A stretch of DNA of 64,000 nucleotides. Source: Methylobacteriaceae bacterium (lineage in GTDB: Bacteria > Pseudomonadota > Alphaproteobacteria > Rhizobiales > Beijerinckiaceae). A model generated the notes under the pieces. The model did not search any database. It saw nothing but the letters and a program-made list of their open reading frames with translations, and was not told where the DNA came from. The stretch is from NCBI GenBank assembly GCA_020638135.1, contig JACKJE010000001.1:165923-229922 (forward strand), written 5' to 3'. Of this stretch, positions 51,344 through 59,689 are shown in pieces. Positions within the stretch are counted from its first letter, which is position 1; every line of letters begins with the position of its first letter. A program made the position numbers and the translations under genes.

Positions 51344-52339
51344 ATGACCGATCTCATCGTCAAAGAAGACAAAATCATCGAGCGCATTCTGTCGACCGAG
51401 CTGGTGCGCGTCACCGAGCGCGCGGCCGTGTCCTCGGCCCGCCTGCGCGGGCGCGGCGACGAGAAGGCCGCCGACCAGGCCGCCGTCGACGCCATGCGCC
51501 GCGAGCTGAACCGCCTGCCGATCCACGGCCGCGTCGTGATCGGCGAGGGCGAGCGCGACGAGGCGCCGATGCTGTTCATCGGCGAGGAGGTCGGCACCCG
51601 CACCGGCCCGCGCGTCGATATCGCCGTCGATCCGCTGGAGGGCACCACGCTCTGCGCGAAAGACATGCCGGGCTCGATCGCCGTCATGGCCATGGCCGAA
51701 GCCGGCACGCTGCTCAACGCGCCCGACGTCTACATGGACAAGATCGCCGTCGGTCCGGGCTATCCCACCGGCGTCGTCGATCTCGACGCCAAGCCGGAAG
51801 ACAACATCCACGCGCTCGCCAAGGCCAAGGGCGTGCCGCCGGGCGAGATCACGGTCGTGATCCTCGACCGTCCGCGCCACGCCGACCTCGTCGCCGCCTG
51901 CCGCCGCGCCGGCGCCTCGATCCGCCTGATCACCGACGGCGACGTCGCCGGCGTCATCCATTGCGCCCAGCCGGAAGAGACGGGCTGCGACCTCTACCTC
52001 GGCTCCGGCGGCGCGCCGGAAGGCGTGCTGGCGGCGGGCGCGCTGCGCTGCGTCGGCGGCCAGATGCAGGGCAGGTTGATTCTGGACACGCAAGCCAAGG
52101 TCGACCGCGCCGGCAAGATGGGCGTGAAGGACCCCAAGAAGAAATACGACATGAAGGAACTGGCCTCCGGCGACGTCATCGTCTGCGCGACGGGCGTCAC
52201 CGACGGCGCCCTGCTGAAGGGCGTGAAATTCCACCCGAAGCTGATCACGACAGAGACGATCATCTACCGCTCGGTGACCGGCACCGTGCGGAGGATTTTT
52301 GCCGAGCATCGGCAGTTCGAGAAGTTCAAGCTGGATTGA
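51344..52339 (+). CDS. glpX: class II fructose-1,6-bisphosphatase
   Basis: Hydrolyses fructose-1,6-bisphosphate (or sedoheptulose bisphosphate) in gluconeogenesis or the Calvin cycle. The 331-residue product starts at the ATG at 51344 after GGAAAGAAG. Seen: VIGEGERDEAPMLFIGE, the metal site VDPLEGTTLCAKD, KIAVGPGYPTGVVDLDA, ITDGDVAGVI and LGSGGAPEGVLAAGALRCVGG. All are GlpX signatures, and the length is normal. The start lies 40 bp downstream of hom, so they are probably co-transcribed. A lower-GC orphan gene follows 83 bp later. Confidence 0.97.
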   Translation: MTDLIVKEDKIIERILSTELVRVTERAAVSSARLRGRGDEKAADQAAVDAMRRELNRLPIHGRVVIGEGERDEAPMLFIGEEVGTRTGPRVDIAVDPLEGTTLCAKDMPGSIAVMAMAEAGTLLNAPDVYMDKIAVGPGYPTGVVDLDAKPEDNIHALAKAKGVPPGEITVVILDRPRHADLVAACRRAGASIRLITDGDVAGVIHCAQPEETGCDLYLGSGGAPEGVLAAGALRCVGGQMQGRLILDTQAKVDRAGKMGVKDPKKKYDMKELASGDVIVCATGVTDGALLKGVKFHPKLITTETIIYRSVTGTVRRIFAEHRQFEKFKLD

Positions 52340-52422
52340 TCGGTGTGCTCAGAACGGTACTTGGGCCTCTCCGCGCCGCATAGTTTGCGCCGGCAGCGAC
52401 AAATCGCCAAAATAGACAGGCG

Positions 52423-54120
52423 ATGGCAAATGCGATCAGGCGTAGGGAAGAGTTAGAGGGCTGGTTGCGCGAGCGTGACCCGCGGCTTTCAGTTTTGCTT
52501 AGCGCTCGAGCCGCGCTCAGAGTTTTGCCGATCCTCGCGATGGGTCCCGCGGGCGTTGAGCCTGTCCTGAGTCACTCGGCCCTCAGAGCGATTGCTGCCG
52601 CATTCCGTGCGGCAGCGATCACAGAAAGTCTCGCTTATTCAAAGGAGCGAGATGATCGCCGCAGAAATGCAGCAGATCGTGTTTCTGCGGAACTGGTGAA
52701 TGCTTCCCGCGTGGCTCATCAAGGAGCGCGGGAAGGAGAGGCTGCGGCATTTGCTTGTTTCGCAAACGCGGCGCTCACAGCAGCAAAGGCAGATCGAAGA
52801 GCATATCGTACTGCCGGCGGTGCCTGCGAAAACGCTGTACTTTCATTGGTCGTCTATCGACTCAACCCGGGTGATCTGTGGAAACAGCTTACCCTCGATT
52901 GCGCATTCGTTGATAGCGGGACGAAAATCGATCAGTTGGTCGCAACACCACTGTGGAATGAACAGGTGCCGCTTTGGGTTGCGCCCGCATGGAATTCGCT
53001 TCGATCACGTTTGCCGTCGGACCAGAATTGGGATGTTTGGACCAGTTGGTACGACCGTCGGCTCGACGGTCGGCACAATTCGATTCCGTATGAATCGACA
53101 TGGGTGGACATTCCGAACGAAGTTTGGACCCCTGAAAACGGTTGGCTCGCCGCAAATGCCTGGATCGCGGGTGAGCTTTCGAATGTTCCAGGGGCCGGCG
53201 TAGATCTTCCAAGCGAAGCCGCCTTGCCAGAGCAAGAGCATGCGGCTTCACGCTTCACGATTACTGGGGACGGACTGATCGACTTGGTGCCGGACCCGCC
53301 GACGGAAGCTGGTAGGGACGAAATAGAACAGTCTGAGCACTATGAAGAGGCGAGGGGAAAGCTAATCGAACTTCACGAATTGGGGTTCAATTTATTAGGA
53401 GAAATCGCGCGCCCGGTAGGGAAGCTGGTCGATGCGATGCCGGTTGATAGGTCGCAAGCCTCGATCGTGCGGCTTTGGCATCGTGCCAATTCGCTGCGAA
53501 AGCTGCTTGACGCAAGCAACCAAGCGGCCGTAGCCCGACGTGACAAGATCGACCCTGATCCAGACCCGGCAGTGTTGCCGCTGACGGTCGAACGAACACT
53601 TCGCGATTTTATCGATAGTTATAACATTTTCATCGTGGGCGACGAAAAAGGGCGTGAACTTGACAGGAAAAGATTAGGGCCGGGACAGCGACAACGCGAC
53701 GAAGAAGCGCTCGCGATATTTGAACCGGTAGTCAAAGCACTTCAGTCTGATCCGGGTGTGGCCACAATGGCGGCGACAGAAGCGATAAAGGAGCAGATGG
53801 ATCAGGCAAAGGCGGCGCCGGCTTCCCTAGCTGGCGATCAAGACATCGCGCTGGCTCGTGATACAAGCTCAAATTGGCTAATCGCCGCAGTACGGCGAGT
53901 TCGTAAGACTTTGATTGAGGAATCAAGAGTTGCCTGGAAAGGAATGCGAGAAGGGGCGTATCGCGCTGCTGGCGCTGCGGTCCTTGCCGCTGGCGGTTTG
54001 AAGCTCTTGGAATTTGTCGCTGATAATGCAACGAATTTAAAGGCGTTCAGCGATCAGGCCCTCGCGAATCCAGCGATCCATCAAGTTATTGATGCGGTCG
54101 TCAAAATCTTTAGTCGCTGA
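52423..54120 (+). CDS. orphan hypothetical protein, lower GC than neighbours, possibly transferred
   Basis: 565 residues of unknown function, visibly AT-richer with different codon use. Three parts can be seen. An Ala/Arg-rich helical N-terminus (about 1-160) has LSVLLSARAALRVLP and SALRAIAAAFRAAAITESL. A Trp-rich middle (about 170-265) has WVAPAWNSL, NWDVWTSWYDRRLDGR and TPENGWLAANAWIAGEL, resembling a W..W..WY..RL.G pattern I have seen in uncharacterised Rhizobiales proteins. A helical C-terminus (about 300-565) contains EELHELGFNLL-like helices and one hydrophobic segment (AAGAAVLAAGGLKLLEFV, about 522-539). No enzyme motif is visible. It sits alone between glpX and the TRIC-like gene. It could be a toxin, defence or phage-derived protein; there is no direct support. 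Confidence 0.75.
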   Translation: MANAIRRREELEGWLRERDPRLSVLLSARAALRVLPILAMGPAGVEPVLSHSALRAIAAAFRAAAITESLAYSKERDDRRRNAADRVSAELVNASRVAHQGAREGEAAAFACFANAALTAAKADRRAYRTAGGACENAVLSLVVYRLNPGDLWKQLTLDCAFVDSGTKIDQLVATPLWNEQVPLWVAPAWNSLRSRLPSDQNWDVWTSWYDRRLDGRHNSIPYESTWVDIPNEVWTPENGWLAANAWIAGELSNVPGAGVDLPSEAALPEQEHAASRFTITGDGLIDLVPDPPTEAGRDEIEQSEHYEEARGKLIELHELGFNLLGEIARPVGKLVDAMPVDRSQASIVRLWHRANSLRKLLDASNQAAVARRDKIDPDPDPAVLPLTVERTLRDFIDSYNIFIVGDEKGRELDRKRLGPGQRQRDEEALAIFEPVVKALQSDPGVATMAATEAIKEQMDQAKAAPASLAGDQDIALARDTSSNWLIAAVRRVRKTLIEESRVAWKGMREGAYRAAGAAVLAAGGLKLLEFVADNATNLKAFSDQALANPAIHQVIDAVVKIFSR

Positions 54121-54121
54121 G

Positions 54122-54757
54122 TCACTCCCCCAACACCGCCCGCGTGCGCCAGTCCATCCGCACCGTCAGCAGCCGCACGCAAAAATAGAAGGCCACCGCG
54201 CCCCACGCGACCGGCGCCGCTGGCAATGAAAACCCGATCGTCAAAATCATGTAGAGCGCACACGCGAGCGCCACCAAAATCGCGAGATAGCGGCCGGGCT
54301 GCATGATCTCCGGCACCTCGCGCACCACAATGTCGCGCAGCACGCCGCCGCCGACGCCGCCGACGCAGCCGACCAGCAGCACGCCCGGCAGCGGCAGGTT
54401 CGCGCGGCGCGCATATTCGATGCTGAGCACGGCAAACGCCGGCGTGCCGATGGCGTCGACGAGTTCGATCAGCGTTTCGATTTTTTTCGCATTGTGCAAC
54501 TTTTGCGCGAGCGCGATGGCGAAAACGGTCGTGCCCGCGATCAGCGGCAGGTAGAGCGGATTGGTCAGCACCGGCGGAATGGTCTGCAACAGCACGCCGT
54601 CGCGGATCGCGCCGCCGCCGATCGCCGCCGTCAGCGCGGTCATGAATACGCCCACGACATCGAAGCGCTTGCGCAGGCCGACGAGCGCGCCCGACAGCGC
54701 CCAGGCGGCAATGGCGACATAGTCGAGCAGCGGCGGCAGCTGAAAATCGGCGGGCAA
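54122..54757 (-). CDS. trimeric intracellular cation channel (TRIC/UPF0126) family membrane protein
   Basis: A 211-residue protein from a TTG at 54757 with GGGAG 5-6 nt upstream; longer starts would overlap the upstream gene. It has about seven hydrophobic helices. The two-fold repeat of this family is visible: AIAAWALSGALVGLRKRFDVVGV with ALTAAIGGGAIRDGVL, and AVLSIEYARRANL with GCVGGVGGGVLRDIVV. The GGG(A/V)(I/L)RD motif in each repeat is the family signature. TRIC homologues are K+-permeable channels; the older name is UPF0126/YadS. It is separated by 70 bp from the hypothetical gene upstream on the same strand. Confidence 0.92.
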   Translation of the reverse strand: MPADFQLPPLLDYVAIAAWALSGALVGLRKRFDVVGVFMTALTAAIGGGAIRDGVLLQTIPPVLTNPLYLPLIAGTTVFAIALAQKLHNAKKIETLIELVDAIGTPAFAVLSIEYARRANLPLPGVLLVGCVGGVGGGVLRDIVVREVPEIMQPGRYLAILVALACALYMILTIGFSLPAAPVAWGAVAFYFCVRLLTVRMDWRTRAVLGE

Positions 54758-54827
54758 TGGCGTCTCCCGGAATTCCGGAAGTCTGGCGCCTGTCGGGATC
54801 GCTGTCGATTGGCCGGCCCAGGCCGCC

Positions 54828-55931
54828 TCACGGGCGCTCCGGCAGCAGGGCCAGGCGCGCAATCAGTTTCGCGCGCGCCGCCGCAACGGCCGCCCTCTCC
54901 TGCGCGCTGGGCCACAGGGCGTACAGGAATTGACGGTAATAGTCGGCCTGTTGGGCCGGCGGCAGCGCGCGCGCCGAGGGCGTCGTCTGTCCGAGCAGCG
55001 CCAGCAGCCGTCGCGCGAGCGCGGGGTCGGACGGGGTCTGCGCGCCGTAGACCGACCCGGTCGACGAACGGCCCGCCTGTCGCCGGCACTGATGCTGCAA
55101 CGACAATTGCTCCGCAATGGCGGGCGCGACGCCGCGCGCGATGGCCTCGAGCGTCTTGGCGTCGGATCGCGCAGGCGGCAGCGCGTCGCAAAGGCGCGGG
55201 TCCCCGGTGTCGGAAGCGAGCGTGAAGACGCACCAGTCGCGGAAAGGCCCCTGATGCGCTTCCGCGATGATCACGCCGCTGGGAATGCGTTCGCACCATT
55301 CCGGCGCCCGCGTCGCGGCGGCCACGAGACTTGCGAGATAGGCCGCTTCCGCCTCGCCGAGCTTTTCCTGCCCGCTTTCCAACAGGGTCTTGGCGCGCGC
55401 GACGACCGCGTCGTTGCGCGCCGCCGCGCGGTATGTGTCGCGAATATCGACCGCGGGCCCGATCACGCCCTCGCGCGGCAGTTCGTCGATGTCATAGCCC
55501 ATGGCCGCAAAGGCCGTCAGCAGTTCGGCGTCGCTTGGCCCGGCGGCCGAGGGCGGCTCGTTGCGCAGAACGCGCCGGGCGCAGCCGATCGCCGAATATC
55601 CATGGGAGGACGACGGGTCGAAATCGACCAGCGGCCGCACGCGCCAGCACAGGCCCGCGTCGCGGGCGCGCAGGGCGGCGGCTTCATGGCAGTCGGAACG
55701 GGCGTAGGAGGCGCCGCCGCCGGCGAACAGCGCGTTGTATCGTTGGAAAGCGTCCCACGAAATCGCGTCGCAGACTTCTGGCGCGCCGATCTCGCCGGCA
55801 AAGTAGCGCAGAAGTTTTTCGCGCGCGGTGGCCGGGCGCGCGGCGCCGAATGTCCACAAGGGGTAGGCGCAGGCGAGGACGGCAAGGGCGCCGGCGCACA
55901 GGACCAGAAAAATCATTCGCCGGTTCGTCAA
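54828..55931 (-). CDS. hypothetical secreted or membrane-anchored protein, cysteine-rich
   Basis: A 367-residue protein of unknown function with an N-terminal hydrophobic segment (about 6-28, MIFLVLCAGALAVLACAYPLW) that may be an anchor or lipoprotein-like signal. The mature part is Ala/Arg-rich and helical and contains recurring short cysteine modules: EVCDAISWDAFQRY, SDCHEAAALRA, LCWRVRP, IGCARRVL, EWCERIPSG, DWCVFTLAS and LCDALPPAR. The repeated C/WC/LC spacing suggests a tandem-repeat fold held by disulfides, perhaps Sel1-like, though no consensus is met. It lies 70 bp upstream of the TRIC-like gene and is divergent from the suf operon (160 bp). Confidence 0.7.
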   Translation of the reverse strand: MTNRRMIFLVLCAGALAVLACAYPLWTFGAARPATAREKLLRYFAGEIGAPEVCDAISWDAFQRYNALFAGGGASYARSDCHEAAALRARDAGLCWRVRPLVDFDPSSSHGYSAIGCARRVLRNEPPSAAGPSDAELLTAFAAMGYDIDELPREGVIGPAVDIRDTYRAAARNDAVVARAKTLLESGQEKLGEAEAAYLASLVAAATRAPEWCERIPSGVIIAEAHQGPFRDWCVFTLASDTGDPRLCDALPPARSDAKTLEAIARGVAPAIAEQLSLQHQCRRQAGRSSTGSVYGAQTPSDPALARRLLALLGQTTPSARALPPAQQADYYRQFLYALWPSAQERAAVAAARAKLIARLALLPERP

Positions 55932-56091
55932 TTGTGCTGCGCCTCGCGATCTCCAGCCCTTGCCCGACTATCGCAGCTTGATTCCGCTGCGCAATGGCGG
56001 ACGGCGGCCTCGGCCTTCGCTCGCGCCCAATGCCCAAGCCCCGGCTGGACATGCCTTCCTGTCGAAGCGCGCCACGGCTAGATAGAAGCGA

Positions 56092-57252
56092 ATGACCCGC
56101 GTCTACCTCGACCATAACGCCACCTCGCCGCTGCGCGGCCCGGCGCGCGCGAAAATGCTGGATTCTTTGCGCGCGGCGGGAAACCCATCCTCGATCCATG
56201 CCGAGGGTCGCGCGGCGCGCGCTCTGGTGGAGGCGGCGCGCGAAAAAATCGCCGCGCTTGTCGGCGGCCGCGCGCGCGATGTCGTCTTCACGTCCGGCGC
56301 CACCGAGGCGCTGAACCTCGCGCTGCGCCCGCATTGGCGCGGTCCGCAGGGGGCGCCGACACGGCTGCTCCTGCCAGCGGCCGAGCATGTCGCAGCGCTC
56401 GACGGTCACCGTTTTGGCGATCGCGCCGAAATTCTGCCGGTCGACTCGAACGGCCTCCTCGACCTCGCAGCCCTCGACGCGGCGCTCGCCCGCGCCGATG
56501 GCCCGCCGCTGCTCTGCCTGCAGGCCGCCAACAACGAGACTGGCGTGCTGCAGCCTGTGACCGCGGTAGCCGAAAAGGTTCACGCTGCCGGCGGCCTCGT
56601 CGTCTGCGACGCCGTGCAGGCGGCGGGCCGCGTCGCCTGCACATTCGAGACGACGGGCGCGGACATGCTCGTCGTCTCCTCGCACAAGCTGGGCGGGCCG
56701 CAGGGCGCCGGCGCGCTCGTGCTGCGCGACGCCGCCCTCCGTTGCGATCGCCCGCTGATTCGCGGCGGCGGTCAGGAGCGCGGTTTTCGCGCGGGCACCG
56801 AGAATGTCGCGGCCATCGCGGGTTTCGGCGCGGCGGCTGAGGATGCGCTGGCGCATAGGGGGGAAGAGGCCGGCCGCCTCGCCGCCTTGCGAGATCGACT
56901 GGAGGCGGAACTGCTCCGCCTCGCCCCCGCCGCGACCATTTTCGGCGCAGCCGCGCCGCGCCTGCCAAACACCACCGCCTTCGCCATTCCCGGCCTGTCG
57001 GCGGAAACCGCGCTGATGGCCTTCGATCTGGCGGGGCTGGCGCTCTCCTCGGGCTCGGCCTGCTCCTCCGGCAAGGTCAAACGGTCGCATGTGCTGGCCG
57101 CCATGGGCGTTTCCGACGATCTCACGCGGAGCGCTTTGCGGGCCAGCCTCGGCTGGACGTCGACGGACGCCGATGTGGCCGCATTTTCCGTCGCCCTTGG
57201 CGACATATTGGCGCGGATCGGCAGGAAGTCAGCGGTTTTGAGGCCAAAATGA
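56092..57252 (+). CDS. NifS/IscS-type (group I) cysteine desulfurase, first gene of the suf operon
   Basis: PLP enzyme that takes sulfur from cysteine for Fe-S cluster assembly. The 386-residue product has VYLDHNATSPL at the start, SGATEALNLAL, NNETGVLQPV, the PLP lysine about 199 in SSHKLGGPQG, and the persulfide cysteine about 324 in SSGSACSSGK, which marks group I (NifS/IscS). The operon also encodes SufS (group II), so two desulfurases are present. It lies 87 bp upstream of sufB. It should not be named nifS, since no nitrogenase context is seen. The promoter region faces the hypothetical gene at 54828. Confidence 0.95.
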   Translation: MTRVYLDHNATSPLRGPARAKMLDSLRAAGNPSSIHAEGRAARALVEAAREKIAALVGGRARDVVFTSGATEALNLALRPHWRGPQGAPTRLLLPAAEHVAALDGHRFGDRAEILPVDSNGLLDLAALDAALARADGPPLLCLQAANNETGVLQPVTAVAEKVHAAGGLVVCDAVQAAGRVACTFETTGADMLVVSSHKLGGPQGAGALVLRDAALRCDRPLIRGGGQERGFRAGTENVAAIAGFGAAAEDALAHRGEEAGRLAALRDRLEAELLRLAPAATIFGAAAPRLPNTTAFAIPGLSAETALMAFDLAGLALSSGSACSSGKVKRSHVLAAMGVSDDLTRSALRASLGWTSTDADVAAFSVALGDILARIGRKSAVLRPK

Positions 57253-57339
57253 CCGGCTTCGGCTTGAACCGGGGCGCCCCACGGTCCATTATAGGTCCAT
57301 CCGACCGGCGGCCCTTGAAACCGCGCAGGGGAGAGAATT

Positions 57340-58812
57340 ATGGCGGCTGTTAAAGAGACCGTCGATCGCGTGAAGGCGATCGACGTGGATGCCTATAAGT
57401 ACGGGTTCGTCACCGATATCGAATCCGAGAAGGCGCCCAAGGGGCTGAACGAAGATATCGTTCGCTTCATTTCCGCGAAGAAGAACGAGCCGGAATGGCT
57501 GACCGAATGGCGCCTCGACGCCTTCCGGCGCTGGCTGACCATGGAAGAGCCGACCTGGGCGCGCGTCGACTATCCCAGGATCGACTACCAGGACCTCTAC
57601 TATTATTCCGCGCCCAAGAGCATGGACGACGGGCCGAAATCGCTCGACGAGGTCGATCCGGAACTGCTGCGCACCTATGAGAAGCTCGGCATTCCCCTGC
57701 GCGAGCAGGAAATCCTCGCCGGCGTGCAGACCTCCAAGGTCGCCGTCGACGCCGTCTTCGATTCCGTGTCCGTCGCCACCACCTTCCGCGCCGAACTCGC
57801 CAAGGCCGGCGTCATCTTCTGCCCGATTTCGGAAGCCGTGCATTCGCACCCCGAACTCGTGAAGAAGTACCTCGGCTCGGTCGTGCCGGTGACCGACAAT
57901 TATTTCGCGACGCTGAATTCCGCCGTCTTCTCCGACGGCTCCTTCGTCTACATCCCGCCGGGCGTGCGCTGCCCGATGGAATTGTCGACCTACTTTCGCA
58001 TCAACGAGCGCAACACCGGCCAGTTCGAGCGCACGCTGATCATCGCCGACGCGGGTTCGTATGTCTCGTATCTCGAGGGCTGCACGGCGCCGCAGCGTGA
58101 CGAGAACCAGCTGCACGCCGCCGTCGTCGAACTGGTCACGCACGAGGACGCCGAGATCAAATATTCGACGGTGCAGAACTGGTACCCCGGCGACGCCGAG
58201 GGCAAGGGCGGCATCTACAATTTCGTCACCAAGCGCGGCGACTGTCGCGGCGACCGCTCGAAGATTTCGTGGACGCAGGTCGAGACCGGTTCTGCCATCA
58301 CCTGGAAATATCCGTCCTGCATCCTGCGCGGCGAGGCGAGCCGTGGCGAGTTCTACTCGATCGCCATCTCGAACGGTCGCCAGCAGGTCGACAGCGGCAC
58401 CAAGATGATCCATCTCGGCAAGAACACGACGAGCCGGATCATTTCCAAAGGCATTTCGGCGGGCAAGTCGAACAACACCTATCGCGGCCAGGTCAGCGCG
58501 CATCGCAAGGCGACCGGCGCGCGCAACTTCACCAATTGCGACTCGCTGCTGATCGGCCACGACTGCGGCGCACACACCGTGCCCTATATCGAGAGCAAGA
58601 ACGCGAGCGCGGTCTTCGAACACGAGGCGACGACCTCGAAGATTTCCGAGGACCAGCTGTTCTACTGCACGCAGCGTGGCCTCTCGGAAGAGGAGGCGAC
58701 CGCGCTCATCGTCAACGGCTTCGTGCGCGACGTGCTGCAGCAGCTGCCGATGGAATTTGCCGTCGAAGCGCAAAAGCTGATCGCCATTTCGCTCGAGGGG
58801 AGCGTGGGCTAA
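57340..58812 (+). CDS. sufB: Fe-S cluster assembly scaffold SufB
   Basis: Core of the SufBC2D scaffold that builds [4Fe-4S]/[2Fe-2S] clusters. The ATG at 57340 follows AGGGGAGAG, and the 490-residue length is normal. Visible: GFVTDIESEKAPKGL near the start, the beta-helix region with IPPGVRCPMELSTYFRIN and EGCTAPQRDENQLHAAVVEL, TNCDSLLIGHDCGAHTVPYIE with conserved Cys, and the C-terminal SEEEATALIVNGFVRDVLQ. sufC follows after 127 bp that hold a palindromic element, whereas the other suf genes are packed or overlapping. Confidence 0.97.
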   Translation: MAAVKETVDRVKAIDVDAYKYGFVTDIESEKAPKGLNEDIVRFISAKKNEPEWLTEWRLDAFRRWLTMEEPTWARVDYPRIDYQDLYYYSAPKSMDDGPKSLDEVDPELLRTYEKLGIPLREQEILAGVQTSKVAVDAVFDSVSVATTFRAELAKAGVIFCPISEAVHSHPELVKKYLGSVVPVTDNYFATLNSAVFSDGSFVYIPPGVRCPMELSTYFRINERNTGQFERTLIIADAGSYVSYLEGCTAPQRDENQLHAAVVELVTHEDAEIKYSTVQNWYPGDAEGKGGIYNFVTKRGDCRGDRSKISWTQVETGSAITWKYPSCILRGEASRGEFYSIAISNGRQQVDSGTKMIHLGKNTTSRIISKGISAGKSNNTYRGQVSAHRKATGARNFTNCDSLLIGHDCGAHTVPYIESKNASAVFEHEATTSKISEDQLFYCTQRGLSEEEATALIVNGFVRDVLQQLPMEFAVEAQKLIAISLEGSVG

Positions 58813-58818
58813 CCCGAG

Positions 58819-58911
58819 CCCTCACGCTGAGGAGCCGCGTAGCGGCGTCTCGAAGCGCGAGGGCGGCCCCATCCTTCGAGACGCGCGCCTTCAGCGCGCT
58901 CCTCAGGATGC
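58819..58911. repeat. palindromic element, copy 2 of 3, within the suf operon
   Basis: About 93 bp with the same architecture as the copy at 43264: outer arms CCTCACGCTGAGGAGC and GCTCCTCAGGATGCGG pair imperfectly (strong TGAGGAGC/GCTCCTCA core). A side hairpin CGC GTA GCG and an opposite one GCGC CTTCA GCGC-like flank the inner stem GCGTCTCGAAG/CTTCGAGACGC. It sits between the sufB stop and the sufC start and would be transcribed in the mRNA. Confidence 0.8.
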
Positions 58912-58939
58912 GGTTTCTGGAACCGAAACGGATTTAGAA

Positions 58940-59689
58940 ATGCTCGAAGTCAAAAATCTCCATGTCTCTGTCGGCGGCCGCAAGATCCTCGACGGTCTGA
59001 ACCTGACCGTGAAGGACGGCGAGGTCGCCGCCATCATGGGCCCGAACGGCACCGGCAAGTCGACGCTCTCCTATGTCATCGCGGGACGCGAGGATTACGA
59101 GGTCGAGGAGGGCGAGGTCCTGCTCGACGGCGTGAACATTCTCGAGATGGACGCAACCGAGCGCGCCAACGCCGGCGTGTTCCTGGCCTTCCAGTATCCG
59201 CTCGAAATTCCCGGCGTCGCCACCATGACCTTCCTCAAGGCCGCGCTGAACGCGCAGGCGCGCGCGCGGGGCCAAGGCGAATTGCAGACGCCGGATTTCA
59301 TGAAGAAGGTGCGCGAGGCGGCGGGCAAGCTTGGCGTCGGTCAGGACATGCTCAAGCGCCCGCTCAACGTCGGCTTTTCCGGCGGCGAGAAGAAGCGCAT
59401 GGAAATCCTGCAGATGGCGCTGCTGCAGCCCAAGATCGGCATTCTCGACGAAACCGATTCCGGCCTCGACATCGACGCCCTGCGCATCGTCGCCGATGGC
59501 GTCAACGCCCTGCGCGCCAAGGATCGTTCGTTCCTCGTCATCACGCACTATCAACGCCTGCTCGACTACATCAAGCCGGACACGGTGCATGTGATGGCCA
59601 AGGGCAAGATCGCGCGCACCGGCGGTCCGGAGCTCGCGCTCGAACTCGAGAAATCCGGCTATGCGGCCTTCACCGGAGAGGCGGCATGA
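58940..59689 (+). CDS. sufC: Fe-S assembly ATPase SufC
   Basis: ABC-type ATPase that drives the SufBCD complex. The 249-residue product has Walker A GPNGTGKSTL, the signature motif NVGFSGGEKKRMEILQ, Walker B GILDETDSGLDIDAL and the H-loop ITHYQRLL. No membrane segment is present, as in all SufC. The upstream Shine-Dalgarno is weak (ACGGA), and a palindrome lies between sufB and sufC. The stop overlaps the sufD start by 4 bp (ATGA), implying coupled translation. Confidence 0.97.
   Translation: MLEVKNLHVSVGGRKILDGLNLTVKDGEVAAIMGPNGTGKSTLSYVIAGREDYEVEEGEVLLDGVNILEMDATERANAGVFLAFQYPLEIPGVATMTFLKAALNAQARARGQGELQTPDFMKKVREAAGKLGVGQDMLKRPLNVGFSGGEKKRMEILQMALLQPKIGILDETDSGLDIDALRIVADGVNALRAKDRSFLVITHYQRLLDYIKPDTVHVMAKGKIARTGGPELALELEKSGYAAFTGEAA

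Noticed and set aside
56092..57252. Nitrogen-fixation nifS
   Set aside because: The gene heads a suf operon and no nif gene is near; the family name alone does not support nitrogen fixation.
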